The translations under genes were made by a program, and so were the position numbers. 63,183 bases of DNA, from the NCBI GenBank assembly GCA_044220545.1, contig JBGAQX010000019.1:1-63183 (forward strand), given 5' to 3'. Under the pieces are notes generated by a model, which was not told the DNA's origin, made no database searches, and saw only the letters and a program-made list of their open reading frames with translations. Below, piece by piece: positions 14,734 through 24,975 of the stretch (position 1 is the first letter of the stretch; every line of letters begins with the position of its first letter). This DNA comes from Fen-999 sp044220545. Its GTDB lineage: Bacteria; Pseudomonadota; Gammaproteobacteria; Burkholderiales; Rhodocyclaceae.

Positions 14734-16364
14734 GTCCGGACCTTGCGCGCCAGCGCCGCCTTGACGAAAGCGTTGAAGAGGGGATGGCCGGTACGCGGAT
14801 TGCTGGTGAACTCGGGGTGGAACTGGCAGCCGACGAACCAGGGGTGTGTCTCCGCCGGCAGCTCGACCATCTCGCAAAGCTCGGTGCCCGGCGCACGACC
14901 CGACACCCGCAGGCCCTTGCCTTCGAGCTCGGCCAGCAGCGTGTTGTTCACTTCGTAGCGATGCCGATGGCGTTCCATGATCTCGGCCTTGCCATAAACC
15001 TGCCGCGCCAGGCTGCCATCCGTCAGTTTGCAGATCTGCCCACCCAGGCGCATGGTGCCGCCGAGGTCGGAATTCTCGCTTCTTTTCTCGAACCTCCCTT
15101 CGCGATCCAGCCACTCGGTGATCAGGCCGATGACCGGGTAAGGCGTCTGCGCATCGAACTCGGTGGAGTGGGCTCCGGCCATGCCGGCGACATCGCGGGC
15201 GAACTCGACCACCGCCAGTTGCATGCCGAGACAGATGCCCAGGTAGGGCACCTTGTTTTCCCGCGCGTAGCGAATGGCGGCGATCTTGCCCTCGGTGCCC
15301 CGCTTGCCAAAGCCACCGGGGACCAGAACGGCATCCATGGCCGCCAGGGCGGCCGGGCCGTTTCGCTCGATCTCCTCCGAGTCGAGGTAGTGAATGCGCA
15401 CCTTGCTACGCGTATGGATGCCGGCGTGGATCAGCGCTTCGGTGAGCGACTTGTACGACTCGGTGAGATCGACGTACTTGCCGACAAACGCGATGGCGAC
15501 CTCGTGTTCCGGATGTTCCAGCGAATCGATCAGATGATTCCACACCGACAGGTTGGCCGCCTTGGCCAGGATGCCCAGCTTGTGGCAGACGATCTCGTCA
15601 AGCATCTGGTCGTGCAGCATGGCGGGAATCTTGTAGATGCTGTCGGCATCCATGGCGGAAATCACTGCTTCGGCCTGCACGTTGGTGAACAGGGCGATCT
15701 TGCGCTTCTCTTCCTCCGGTATTGGCCGGTCGGCGCGGCACAGCAGAACGTCGGGCTGAATGCCGATCTCGCGCAATTCCTTGACCGAATGCTGAGTCGG
15801 CTTGGTCTTCAGTTCGCCGGCGGTGGGAATCCAGGGCAGCAGGGTGAGGTGCATGTAGCAGGTGTTGTTCCTGCCCTCCTCGATGCCCATCTGACGGATC
15901 GCCTCGAGGAAAGGCAGCGACTCGATGTCGCCCACCGTGCCACCAACCTCGACCAGGGCGACATCGGCGCCCTCGGCCCCGCGCTTGATGTAGATCTTGA
16001 TTTCGTCGGTGATATGGGGAATCACCTGCACCGTCTTGCCGAGATATTCGCCGCGCCGTTCCTTCTTGATCACCGACTCGTAGATCTGCCCGGTGGTGAA
16101 GTTGTTGCGCTTGCCCATCTTGGCGCTGGTGAAGCGCTCGTAGTGGCCGAGGTCCAGGTCGGTCTCGGCGCCATCCTCGGTGACGAAGACTTCGCCGTGC
16201 TGGAACGGGCTCATCGTGCCCGGGTCGACGTTGATGTAGGGATCGAGCTTCAGGTGGGTAACCTTGATGCCGCGCGATTCGAGAATCGCTCCCAGCGACG
16301 CGGCGGCGATGCCCTTGCCCAGACTGGACACGACACCACCCGTAACGAAGACGTATTTGGTCAT
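14730..16364 (-). CDS. pyrG: CTP synthase
   Basis: Glutamine-dependent amination of UTP to CTP. A 544-residue protein with an N-terminal synthase domain (FVTGGVVSSLGKGIAAASLG, DPYINVDPGTMSPFQHGEVFVTEDG) and a C-terminal class I glutaminase domain with the nucleophile Cys in YLGICLGMQ and the HPEF histidine/glutamate pair. First gene of the pyrG-kdsA-eno-ftsB operon, with a good promoter just upstream. Confidence 0.98.
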   Translation of the reverse strand: MTKYVFVTGGVVSSLGKGIAAASLGAILESRGIKVTHLKLDPYINVDPGTMSPFQHGEVFVTEDGAETDLDLGHYERFTSAKMGKRNNFTTGQIYESVIKKERRGEYLGKTVQVIPHITDEIKIYIKRGAEGADVALVEVGGTVGDIESLPFLEAIRQMGIEEGRNNTCYMHLTLLPWIPTAGELKTKPTQHSVKELREIGIQPDVLLCRADRPIPEEEKRKIALFTNVQAEAVISAMDADSIYKIPAMLHDQMLDEIVCHKLGILAKAANLSVWNHLIDSLEHPEHEVAIAFVGKYVDLTESYKSLTEALIHAGIHTRSKVRIHYLDSEEIERNGPAALAAMDAVLVPGGFGKRGTEGKIAAIRYARENKVPYLGICLGMQLAVVEFARDVAGMAGAHSTEFDAQTPYPVIGLITEWLDREGRFEKRSENSDLGGTMRLGGQICKLTDGSLARQVYGKAEIMERHRHRYEVNNTLLAELEGKGLRVSGRAPGTELCEMVELPAETHPWFVGCQFHPEFTSNPRTGHPLFNAFVKAALARKVRT

Positions 16365-16390
16365 GGAGACTGCGGGTGCGGGAAATTTCT

Positions 16391-16419
16391 ATGATACCGG
16401 AAACGGGTCTCCGCCTCAA
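16391..16419 (-). promoter_or_regulatory. Predicted sigma-70 promoter of the pyrG operon
   Basis: Reading the minus strand, a -35 like TTGAGG (16414-16419) is separated by 17 bp from a -10 like TATCAT (16391-16396), giving a leader of about 20 nt before the pyrG ATG. Spacing is optimal and the stretch is AT-rich for this genome. Inferred from pattern only. Confidence 0.5.
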
Positions 16420-16439
16420 TTCTGGGGCATCATTCGACC

Positions 16440-17642
16440 ATGCCAGGCACCACACGATCCACCCGCCGATTACATCATTTTCCCGCCCGGCTTGCCGCCC
16501 TCCTGGCGGCCGTGACGGCCATCGGCAGCGTACTGGCCCTGGCCGGCGCGGCCGTCGGACAACACTGGCTACCGGGTGCCTTCTGGCACATCGTTTTCGC
16601 CGTCGGCGCCCTGCCCCTGATCCTGGCGGCCATGGCCTATTTCACGCCGGTGCTGACGCGCACGCCGGAAGCGCCGCGCGGTCTCGCCTTCTTGCCGCTG
16701 GTCGCGCTGCTTGCCGGACTGACCATCGTCGTCTGGTTCGCGCACGGCGCCGGGCTGCCGCGCCTGGTCGCGCCCTGGCTGGCGCTCGGCGCGGTGGCCG
16801 GCCTGGCGCTCTGGATGCGGCGGCGCTGGCGCGCCTGCCTCGGCCCACCGCACGCATGCCTCTCCTGGTATGCGGCGGCCCTGTTCTGCCTCGGGCTGGG
16901 CCTCGTCGCCGTCGGCGTTTCGGCCTTCCGTCCCGAGCTCGGGCCGTCCTTGCGCGCCTTCCACCTCCACGTCAACACCCTTGGCTTCATGGGTCTCACC
17001 GCCATCGGCACCTTGCAGGTATTGCTGCCCACGGTGCTCGGCCGGCCCGACCCCGCCACACCCCGGCGTCTGGTTCGCGACCTGCCCTGGAGCCTGGCCG
17101 GAGCACTGGGCGTTGCCGCCGGCGCGAGCCTGGGCGGCGCCCTGGGCGCGGTGCTGGCCGCCGGGGCCGCCGTCGCCTATGCCTGGCCGTTGTTGCACCT
17201 GGCCCATGACATCCGACGCGCCTTCGGCGGACAGCTCTGGTCGCCACGCCAGGCGACACCGCTGCTGCTGGCGGCGATGACCGGCCTGACTCTGACCCTG
17301 ATCCATGGCATCGCCCATGGCACGGGAATGATCAACGCCCGTGGCGTGCTGCCGATGTTCGTGATCGGCTTCCTGCTGCCGCTGGTCAGCGGCGCGGTCA
17401 GCCAGTTGTTGCCGGTGTGGCTGCGCCCCGGCGTCCAGGCCGATTGGCATCGACAGCAGCGGACCCGACTGGCCGCGTTCACGCGCACCCGCGCCGTGCT
17501 GCTGGTCTGCGCCGGCGTCCTGTCGGCGGCCGACAACGAAACAGTCGGCGCGACGGGTTACCTGCTGGGAATACTCGGCGCCCTCTGGCTGGTCGGCGCC
17601 ATGGCCCTGGGTGTCCGGCGGGCGCTCAGCCAGCCGCGCTAG
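16440..17642 (+). CDS. Multi-spanning membrane protein, NnrS / haem-copper subunit I-like
   Basis: A 400-residue protein with about 11-12 predicted membrane helices. Conserved-looking histidines lie in or next to helices (FWHIVFAVG, HLHVNTLGFMGLTAIGTLQVLLPT, HLAHD, HGIAHGTG), a pattern that recalls NnrS and the subunit I fold of haem-copper oxidases and NO reductases. The signature FHLHVNTLGFMGL is the best handle. No CuB or haem partners are encoded nearby, so the function is open. It is divergent from pyrG and its 3' end overlaps dnaQ by 17 bp. Confidence 0.6.
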   Translation: MPGTTRSTRRLHHFPARLAALLAAVTAIGSVLALAGAAVGQHWLPGAFWHIVFAVGALPLILAAMAYFTPVLTRTPEAPRGLAFLPLVALLAGLTIVVWFAHGAGLPRLVAPWLALGAVAGLALWMRRRWRACLGPPHACLSWYAAALFCLGLGLVAVGVSAFRPELGPSLRAFHLHVNTLGFMGLTAIGTLQVLLPTVLGRPDPATPRRLVRDLPWSLAGALGVAAGASLGGALGAVLAAGAAVAYAWPLLHLAHDIRRAFGGQLWSPRQATPLLLAAMTGLTLTLIHGIAHGTGMINARGVLPMFVIGFLLPLVSGAVSQLLPVWLRPGVQADWHRQQRTRLAAFTRTRAVLLVCAGVLSAADNETVGATGYLLGILGALWLVGAMALGVRRALSQPR

Positions 17643-18342
17643 CCTCGGCGAGCCAGAGGCACTTGCCCCGGCTTTCCTGGTCGATTTCCTTCAGCACCCG
17701 CTCGTGCTCCGCCAGTTCCACCGCGCCGGCGCGCAGCACGCGCAGTGCCGGCCGGTCGCCGACGACGAAGGCGGCCACTTCCGTCACTGGCGCATCGAGT
17801 TCCATGACCAGGCTTTCCTGGCCGCGCGTCATGGCCAGATAGACTTCGGCCAGCAGCTCGGCGTCGAGCAAGGCGCCATGGAACTGGCGATTGGAGTTAT
17901 CCACGCCATACTCGCCACAGAGCGCATCGAGCGAGTTGCGCTTGCCCGGCCGCAGGTCCCGGGCCATCTTCAGCGTATCGATGACGCCGGCACAGATCCG
18001 GCTCGCGCTGTCCATGTCGGCGATGCCGAGCAGGCCGAACTCGGCGTTGAGAAACTCCATGTCGAAGCTGGCGTTGTGGATCACCAGTTCGGCCTCGCGG
18101 ATGAAGTCGGCCAGCTCGGCGGCGATGTCGCCAAACCTGGGCTTGTCGGCGAGAAACTCATCGGTCAGGCCGTGGATGCGCTGCGCCTCGACCGGCACTT
18201 CCCGCTCCGGATTGATGTAGCGATGCAGCCGACGGCCGGTCGGCTTGCGATCGACCAGTTCGACGCAGCCCACTTCGACGATCCGGTCGCCATTCCGCGC
18301 ATGGAGGCCGGTCGTTTCCGTATCCAGGACGATCTGCCTCAT
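17626..18342 (-). CDS. dnaQ: DNA polymerase III epsilon subunit (DnaQ) 3'-5' exonuclease
   Basis: Proofreading subunit of the replicase, 238 residues. The DEDDh exonuclease motifs are all present: DTETTG (Asp8, Glu10), HNASFDMEFL, and the ExoIII region QFHGALLDAELLAEVY with His and Asp. The C-terminal 50 residues (about 190-238) correspond to the polymerase-alpha-binding tail. The ATG at 18342 is one base after the rnhA stop; a GTG at 18351 would add three residues. Confidence 0.95.
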   Translation of the reverse strand: MRQIVLDTETTGLHARNGDRIVEVGCVELVDRKPTGRRLHRYINPEREVPVEAQRIHGLTDEFLADKPRFGDIAAELADFIREAELVIHNASFDMEFLNAEFGLLGIADMDSASRICAGVIDTLKMARDLRPGKRNSLDALCGEYGVDNSNRQFHGALLDAELLAEVYLAMTRGQESLVMELDAPVTEVAAFVVGDRPALRVLRAGAVELAEHERVLKEIDQESRGKCLWLAEASAAG

Positions 18343-18343
18343 G

Positions 18344-18796
18344 CTAGCCACCCCGCTTCAATTCGATGCCCCGGCGGGCCAGCGCATCGGCGCGCTCGTT
18401 TTCCGGATGGCCGGCGTGGCCACGGACCCACAGCCACTCGACCTGGTGTCCGGCGGCCAGAGTATCGAGAGCGCGCCAGAGGTCTTCGTTCTTCACCGGC
18501 TCCTTGCCGGCGGTTTTCCAGCCACGTCGCTTCCAGCCTTGCAGCCACTCGGTCATGCCCTTCTGCACGTACTGCGAGTCGGTATGCACGCGCGCGGCCA
18601 CCGGTCGCTTGAGGGAGCGCAGCGCCTCGATCACGGCGGTCATCTCCATGCGGTTGTTGGTGGTCGCCGGCTCATAGCCGAACAACTCTTTCTCGCGTTC
18701 GTTGTGGCGCAGGATCGCGCCCCAGCCGCCCGGGCCGGGATTGCCGCTGCACGCGCCGTCGGTATAGATGTCGATAATTTCTTTGGCTTCGTTCAT
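18344..18796 (-). CDS. rnhA: Ribonuclease HI
   Basis: Degrades RNA in RNA-DNA hybrids. A 150-residue protein with the catalytic carboxylates in YTDGACSGNPGPGGWG (Asp), NNRMEMTAVIEAL (Glu), TDSQYV (Asp) and ENERADALAR (Asp), plus the basic handle KRRGWKTAGKEPVKN. It lies between the methyltransferase and dnaQ on the same strand, part of the widespread gloB-methyltransferase-rnhA-dnaQ neighbourhood. Confidence 0.97.
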   Translation of the reverse strand: MNEAKEIIDIYTDGACSGNPGPGGWGAILRHNEREKELFGYEPATTNNRMEMTAVIEALRSLKRPVAARVHTDSQYVQKGMTEWLQGWKRRGWKTAGKEPVKNEDLWRALDTLAAGHQVEWLWVRGHAGHPENERADALARRGIELKRGG

Positions 18797-18806
18797 TGTC
18801 TCTCGC

Positions 18807-19526
18807 TCATTGCTGATCGGTCTTCTGCGCCACCGGCATCAGCGCCTTGGCCCGCGCCTTGCGATCGTGCCAGACCGGCGTCAGCAGCCGCATGCCAACC
18901 TGGCGCTTGATCGCCTGGATGACATAGACGGCGCCACCGATCGGCCACCAGCGGTCGCCGGCGGCATCCAGGAAACGGAAGCGGCGCAGCCACTTTTCCT
19001 GCGTCACGGCCGGCGCGTAGCAGCCGAAGGCCCCGGCATGCGGCTCCAGACCAAGCAAGGCGAACCAGTCCTTCAGCCGCGGCACGCTGATGTAACTCCC
19101 GCCAAAGGGCGGCAACAGTGCCCGCCGCGCCAGACTGCGCTTGGCGCCCCAGAGACTGTAGGGGTTGAAACCGGTAACCACGACGCTGCCCTCCGGCACC
19201 AGCACCCGCTCCACCTCGCGCAGGATCTGGTGCGGGTTGGCGTCGAATTCCAGCACATGGGGCAGCACCACCAGATCGACGCTGTTGCCGGCCAGCGGCA
19301 AGCGATGCAGGTCGCTGCGCGCCTGCACGAGGCCATTGCCGTCGTCGCAGCGGAAGCGGAACGGCATGCGATTGGCGCGCAGGTAGTCGAGGCCGGGCCA
19401 GCCAAGCTGGACGGCATTGAAGCCGAAGATGTCGGCCACCAGTTGGTCGTGCTTGGCCTGCTCCCAGTCGAGCACGTAGCGCCCCTGGGGTGTTTCCAGC
19501 CATTCAGCGAAACCCTGGATCGACAT
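18807..19526 (-). CDS. SAM-dependent methyltransferase, YafS-like
   Basis: A 239-residue methyltransferase-like protein found beside gloB and rnhA in many proteobacteria (E. coli yafS position). The fold is visible as HRLPLAGNSVDLVVLPHVLEFDANPHQILREVERVLVPEGSVVVTGFNPYSLWG, typical of Methyltransf_11. The usual glycine-rich motif I is weak, as in YafS itself. The substrate is unknown. It is divergent from gloB with 17 bp between start codons. Confidence 0.82.
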   Translation of the reverse strand: MSIQGFAEWLETPQGRYVLDWEQAKHDQLVADIFGFNAVQLGWPGLDYLRANRMPFRFRCDDGNGLVQARSDLHRLPLAGNSVDLVVLPHVLEFDANPHQILREVERVLVPEGSVVVTGFNPYSLWGAKRSLARRALLPPFGGSYISVPRLKDWFALLGLEPHAGAFGCYAPAVTQEKWLRRFRFLDAAGDRWWPIGGAVYVIQAIKRQVGMRLLTPVWHDRKARAKALMPVAQKTDQQ

Positions 19527-19543
19527 GAGTAGAATTGCCCGTC

Positions 19544-20311
19544 ATGGATACTGAAATCTTCTGCCTGCCCGCCTTCGAGGACAACTACATCTGGTGCCTG
19601 CGCCGAGGTGGCGCGCTGGCGGTCGTCGACCCCGGCGACGCGGCGCCTGTGCTCCGCCATCTCGCCACCAGCGGCGACCGGCTATGCGCCATACTGATCA
19701 CCCATCACCACGGCGACCACACCGGCGGCATTGCCGAACTGGTCAGGAGCCACCCGGTGCCCGTCTTCGCCCCGGCCGCCGAAGCCATCGCCGGCACGAC
19801 CCACCTTTTGACAGGTGGTCGTAGCATCGAGATACCGGAACTGGAGGTCAAGTTCGAGGTGCTCGACGTCGCCGGACATACCCGCGGCCACCTGGCCTAT
19901 TATCGCCGAGGCTCGCTGTTCTGTGGCGACACGGTTTTTGGCTGCGGTTGCGGAAAATTGTTCGAAGGCACGGCGGCGCAATTGCATGACGCCCTGAATC
20001 GTATCGCGGCGCTGCCCGCCGAAACATTGATCTACAGCGCCCACGAATACACCGCCTCGGGCATCCGCTTCGCCCGCGCCGTCGAGCCCGGCAACCCAGC
20101 CATCGAGGTGCGCGGCCAGGAGGTTCTACGGCTTCGCGACCTGGGGCGACCGACCGTGCCCTTCACCGTGGCGGAGGAACTCGCCACCAGCCCGTTCTTC
20201 CGCTGTCGCGAACCCGAAGTCGTTGCCGCCGCCGGCCACCGCCTCGGTCGCGCACCGGCCAACGAACTCGAGGTGTTCACCGCCCTGCGGGAGTGGCGCG
20301 ATCACTTCTGA
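19544..20311 (+). CDS. gloB: Hydroxyacylglutathione hydrolase (glyoxalase II)
   Basis: Hydrolyses S-lactoylglutathione in methylglyoxal detoxification. A 255-residue metallo-beta-lactamase fold protein with the binuclear metal motif THHHGDHTGG, VAGHTRGHLAYY, GDTVFGCGCGKLFEGT and the C-terminal SAHEYT. The ATG at 19544 (MDTEIFCLPAFEDNYIW) is the normal family N terminus. Confidence 0.96.
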   Translation: MDTEIFCLPAFEDNYIWCLRRGGALAVVDPGDAAPVLRHLATSGDRLCAILITHHHGDHTGGIAELVRSHPVPVFAPAAEAIAGTTHLLTGGRSIEIPELEVKFEVLDVAGHTRGHLAYYRRGSLFCGDTVFGCGCGKLFEGTAAQLHDALNRIAALPAETLIYSAHEYTASGIRFARAVEPGNPAIEVRGQEVLRLRDLGRPTVPFTVAEELATSPFFRCREPEVVAAAGHRLGRAPANELEVFTALREWRDHF

Positions 20312-20360
20312 GCTTCTGCGTTAACATGCCGCCTTTCCCGTTCCACCTGAGGACCACCCC

Positions 20361-21533
20361 ATGCGCTTCAATCGCCTCGCGACCCTGGCGGCTCTCGCCC
20401 TGATCGCCGCTCAAACCAGCCTGGCGGCCGACAAGGTCAAGGTAGGTTTCGTGTCCACCCTCTCCGGCCCGGGTGCCGGCCTGGGCGTCGATATCCGCGA
20501 CGGTTTCAACCTGGCCATGAAGCAGCTCGGCGGCAAACTCGGCGGTCTAACGGCGGAAATCCAGATCGCCGACGACCAGCAGAGTGTCGATGTCGCCAAG
20601 CAGACCGCCGACAAGTTCGTCAAGAAGGACAAGGTCGACTTCATGACCGGCATCGTCTTCTCCAACCTGATGCTGGCCGTTGGCAAACCGGTCTTCGACA
20701 GCCAGACCTTCTACATCTCCGCCAACGCCGGCCCCTCGCAACTGGCCGGCGCCGACTGCAACCCGTTCTTCTTCAACGTCGCCTGGCAGAACGACAACCT
20801 GCACGAGGCCGTCGGCAAGTACGTTAACGACCAGGGACTCAAGAACGTCGTCCTGGTGGCGCCCAACTATCCAGGCGGCAAGGACGCCATGACCGGTTTC
20901 AAGCGCTTCTACAAAGGCAAGGTCGGCGAGGAAATCTTCACCAAGCTCGGCCAGCTCGACTACGCGGCGGAACTCGCCCAGATACGGGCCGACAAGCCGG
21001 ACGCCGTCTTCTTCTTCCTGCCCGGCGGCATGGGCATCAACTTTGTCAAGCAGTTCGTCGCCGCCGGCCTGTCGAAGGACATGCGCCTGTTCGCGCCGGG
21101 TTTCTCGGCCGACGAGGATGTCATCAAGGCGGTCGGCGCGCCCATGCTGGGCCTCTTCAATTCCAGCCATTGGGCGCACGACATGGATAACGCCGCCAAC
21201 AAGAAGTTCGTCGCCGACTTCCAGAAGGACTATGGCCGGTTGCCGTCGCTCTATGCCTCGCAGGGCTACGACGCCGCCCTGCTGATGGACGCCGCCGTGC
21301 GCGACACCAAGGGCAGGATCGAGGACAAGGCCGCCATGAGAAAGGCTCTCGAAGCCGCCCGCTTCCAGTCGGTGCGTGGCCCGTTCAAGTTCGGCGCCAA
21401 TCACTACCCGGTCCAGGACTACTACCTGCGCCTGATCCGGCAGGATGCTCAGGGCCGGGTGACCAACAAGCTGATGAGCACCATCTTCACCAATCACTCG
21501 GACGCCTACGGCGCCGAGTGCAAAATGAAATGA
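20361..21533 (+). CDS. livK: Periplasmic branched-chain amino acid-type ABC substrate-binding protein
   Basis: A 390-residue type I periplasmic binding protein (Peripla_BP_6) that delivers substrate to the LivHMGF complex encoded downstream. A signal peptide with a cleavage site near residue 22 (SLAADK) is followed by KVGFVSTLSGPGAGLGVDIRDGFNLAMKQLGG and AAELAQIRADKPDAVFFFLPG. A GAGGA ribosome site precedes the ATG. The family binds branched-chain amino acids, amides, urea or aromatic compounds, so the exact substrate is uncertain. Confidence 0.88.
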   Translation: MRFNRLATLAALALIAAQTSLAADKVKVGFVSTLSGPGAGLGVDIRDGFNLAMKQLGGKLGGLTAEIQIADDQQSVDVAKQTADKFVKKDKVDFMTGIVFSNLMLAVGKPVFDSQTFYISANAGPSQLAGADCNPFFFNVAWQNDNLHEAVGKYVNDQGLKNVVLVAPNYPGGKDAMTGFKRFYKGKVGEEIFTKLGQLDYAAELAQIRADKPDAVFFFLPGGMGINFVKQFVAAGLSKDMRLFAPGFSADEDVIKAVGAPMLGLFNSSHWAHDMDNAANKKFVADFQKDYGRLPSLYASQGYDAALLMDAAVRDTKGRIEDKAAMRKALEAARFQSVRGPFKFGANHYPVQDYYLRLIRQDAQGRVTNKLMSTIFTNHSDAYGAECKMK

Positions 21534-21566
21534 GCCCACCCCGAAAACGCCGCTTCGCGTCGTTCT

Positions 21567-21614
21567 CCCCTCAAGGGGCCAAGAAACACTTGGGACTGCC
21601 CGGCGTGTTTCTTG
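21567..21614 (+). promoter_or_regulatory. Two hairpins between the binding-protein and permease genes
   Basis: A short CCCC-TCAA-GGGG hairpin (21567-21578) is followed by a 10-bp perfect stem, CAAGAAACAC (21580-21589) and GTGTTTCTTG (21605-21614), with a 15-nt loop. There is no T tract. Such structures between a binding-protein gene and its permease genes commonly stabilise the upstream message or attenuate downstream transcription, giving excess binding protein. Confidence 0.5.
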
Positions 21615-21631
21615 ATACCTGAAGCACGGGT

Positions 21632-22546
21632 ATGCTTCAGCTCGTTCTCGAACAGGCCCTGAACGGCCTTCAGTTCGGCTTGATGCTGTTCCTGCTGGCC
21701 GCCGGACTGACGCTCGTGTTCGGCATCATGGACATGATCAACCTGTCCCATGGTTCGCTCTACATGGGCGGCGCCTATCTGGCCGCCGTCGCCGTGGAAC
21801 GCTCGGGCTCCTTCGTCGTCGGCGTGGCCTTGGCCATTGGCGCCATGATGATCGTCGGCGCCCTGCTCGAATTGACCTTGATGCGCCGCCTCTACCGCCG
21901 CGACCACCTCGCCCAGGTACTGGCCACCTTCGCCCTGATTCTGATCAGCAACGAACTGGTGCGCATGATCTGGGGCGCCCAGCCGATGATGCTGAACCCG
22001 CCCGAGGCGTTGTCCGGACCGGTGGACATGCTCGGCTTTACCTACCCCGCCTACCGGCTGATGATCATCGCCGTCGGCCTGGCGGTCGCCTCGTTCCTCT
22101 ATCTGCTGGTGACGAAGACCCGGGTCGGCATGTGGGTTCGGGCCGGCGCGGCCAATCGCGAAATGGCGGAGGCCATGGGGGTGAACGTCAAGGCGCTGTT
22201 CACCGGCATCTTCGCCCTGGGCGCCGGCCTGTGCGCCCTGGCCGGCGCACTGCTCGGGCCGCTCCTGGCCGTCCAGGTCGGCATGGGCGAGGGCATCCTG
22301 ATCCTGGCCTTCGTGGTCATCGTCGTCGGCGGCATCGGCTCCATTCGCGGCGCGCTGGTCGGCAGTCTGCTGGTGGGCATCGCCGACACGCTCGGCCGCG
22401 CCCTGCTGCCGACATTGCTGCGCTCCGTCGCATCCGCGGAAGTGGCCGCCAATCTCGGCCCGGCGCTGGCCTCGATCCTGATCTACCTGCTCATGGCGGC
22501 CGTGCTGTTCTGGAAACCCCAGGGCCTGTTCCCGGCGCGCGGCTGA
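21632..22546 (+). CDS. livH: Branched-chain amino acid ABC transporter permease LivH
   Basis: A 304-residue inner-membrane permease with about eight membrane helices. It has the family features NGLQFGLMLFLLAAGLTLVFGIMDMINLSHG near the N terminus and the EAA-like loop RAGAANREMAEAMGVNVKALFTGIFALGAGLCALAG. It forms the membrane channel with LivM. It begins 98 bp after the binding-protein gene. Confidence 0.93.
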   Translation: MLQLVLEQALNGLQFGLMLFLLAAGLTLVFGIMDMINLSHGSLYMGGAYLAAVAVERSGSFVVGVALAIGAMMIVGALLELTLMRRLYRRDHLAQVLATFALILISNELVRMIWGAQPMMLNPPEALSGPVDMLGFTYPAYRLMIIAVGLAVASFLYLLVTKTRVGMWVRAGAANREMAEAMGVNVKALFTGIFALGAGLCALAGALLGPLLAVQVGMGEGILILAFVVIVVGGIGSIRGALVGSLLVGIADTLGRALLPTLLRSVASAEVAANLGPALASILIYLLMAAVLFWKPQGLFPARG

Positions 22547-22553
22547 GCCAGCG

Positions 22554-24222
<1,669 letters not shown>

Positions 24223-24226
<4 letters not shown>

Positions 24227-24933
24227 GCACGCTGCTGGCCGTCGAGTCGCTCGAAGTCGCCTATGGCGAGAGCCAGGTACTGTTCGGCCTCGACCTCGCC
24301 ATCGAAGCCGGCCAGGCGGCGACGCTGCTCGGGCGCAACGGCATGGGCAAGACCACCACCGTGCGCGCGCTGTGCGGCCTGGCCCGCCCCAAAGCCGGCC
24401 GCATTCGCTTCGCCGGCCAGGATATTGCGGGCCTCGGGGCCGACGTTATCGGCAGACTGGGCATCGCGTTGGTGCCGGAGGGCCGGCAGGTATTCGCCAA
24501 CCTGACCGTCAGGGAACATCTGGTCGCCTTCGCCGCCAACCGCGCGGCCGCGTCCGAGCCATGGACCATCGACAGGATCTTCGCCTTCTTTCCGCAATTG
24601 AAGGAACGAGCCAGCCACCTCGGCACCCAGTTGTCGGGGGGCGAACAGCAGATGCTGGCCATCGGCCGGGCCTTGTCCACCAATCCGCGCCTGTTGATCC
24701 TCGACGAAGCCACCGAGGGACTGGCACCGCTGATCCGCGAGGAAATCTGGCGCTGCCTGGCCGCGCTGCGCGATGCCGGACAGACCATCCTGGTCATCGA
24801 CAAGTATGTCGAGCGGCTGATCCGTTTGGCCGACCACCACACCATCGTCGAACGCGGCCGGGTGGTCTGGCACGGCACGTCGACGCAACTCGATGCCGAC
24901 CACGGCGTCTGGCACCGGTACCTGGGGATATGA
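24223..24933 (+). CDS. livF: Branched-chain amino acid ABC transporter ATP-binding protein LivF
   Basis: A 236-residue second ATPase with Walker A GRNGMGKTT, the LivF-specific segment GIALVPEGRQVFANLTVREHL, signature QLSGGEQQMLAIGRAL, Walker B LLILDEATEGLAP and IDKYVERL in place of the usual switch histidine region. It overlaps livG by 4 bp (ATGA) and closes the transporter operon. Confidence 0.93.
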
Positions 24934-24975
24934 AAATGCGTCACAGATTCGGATCGACCGGGCGCCACGGGTAAA

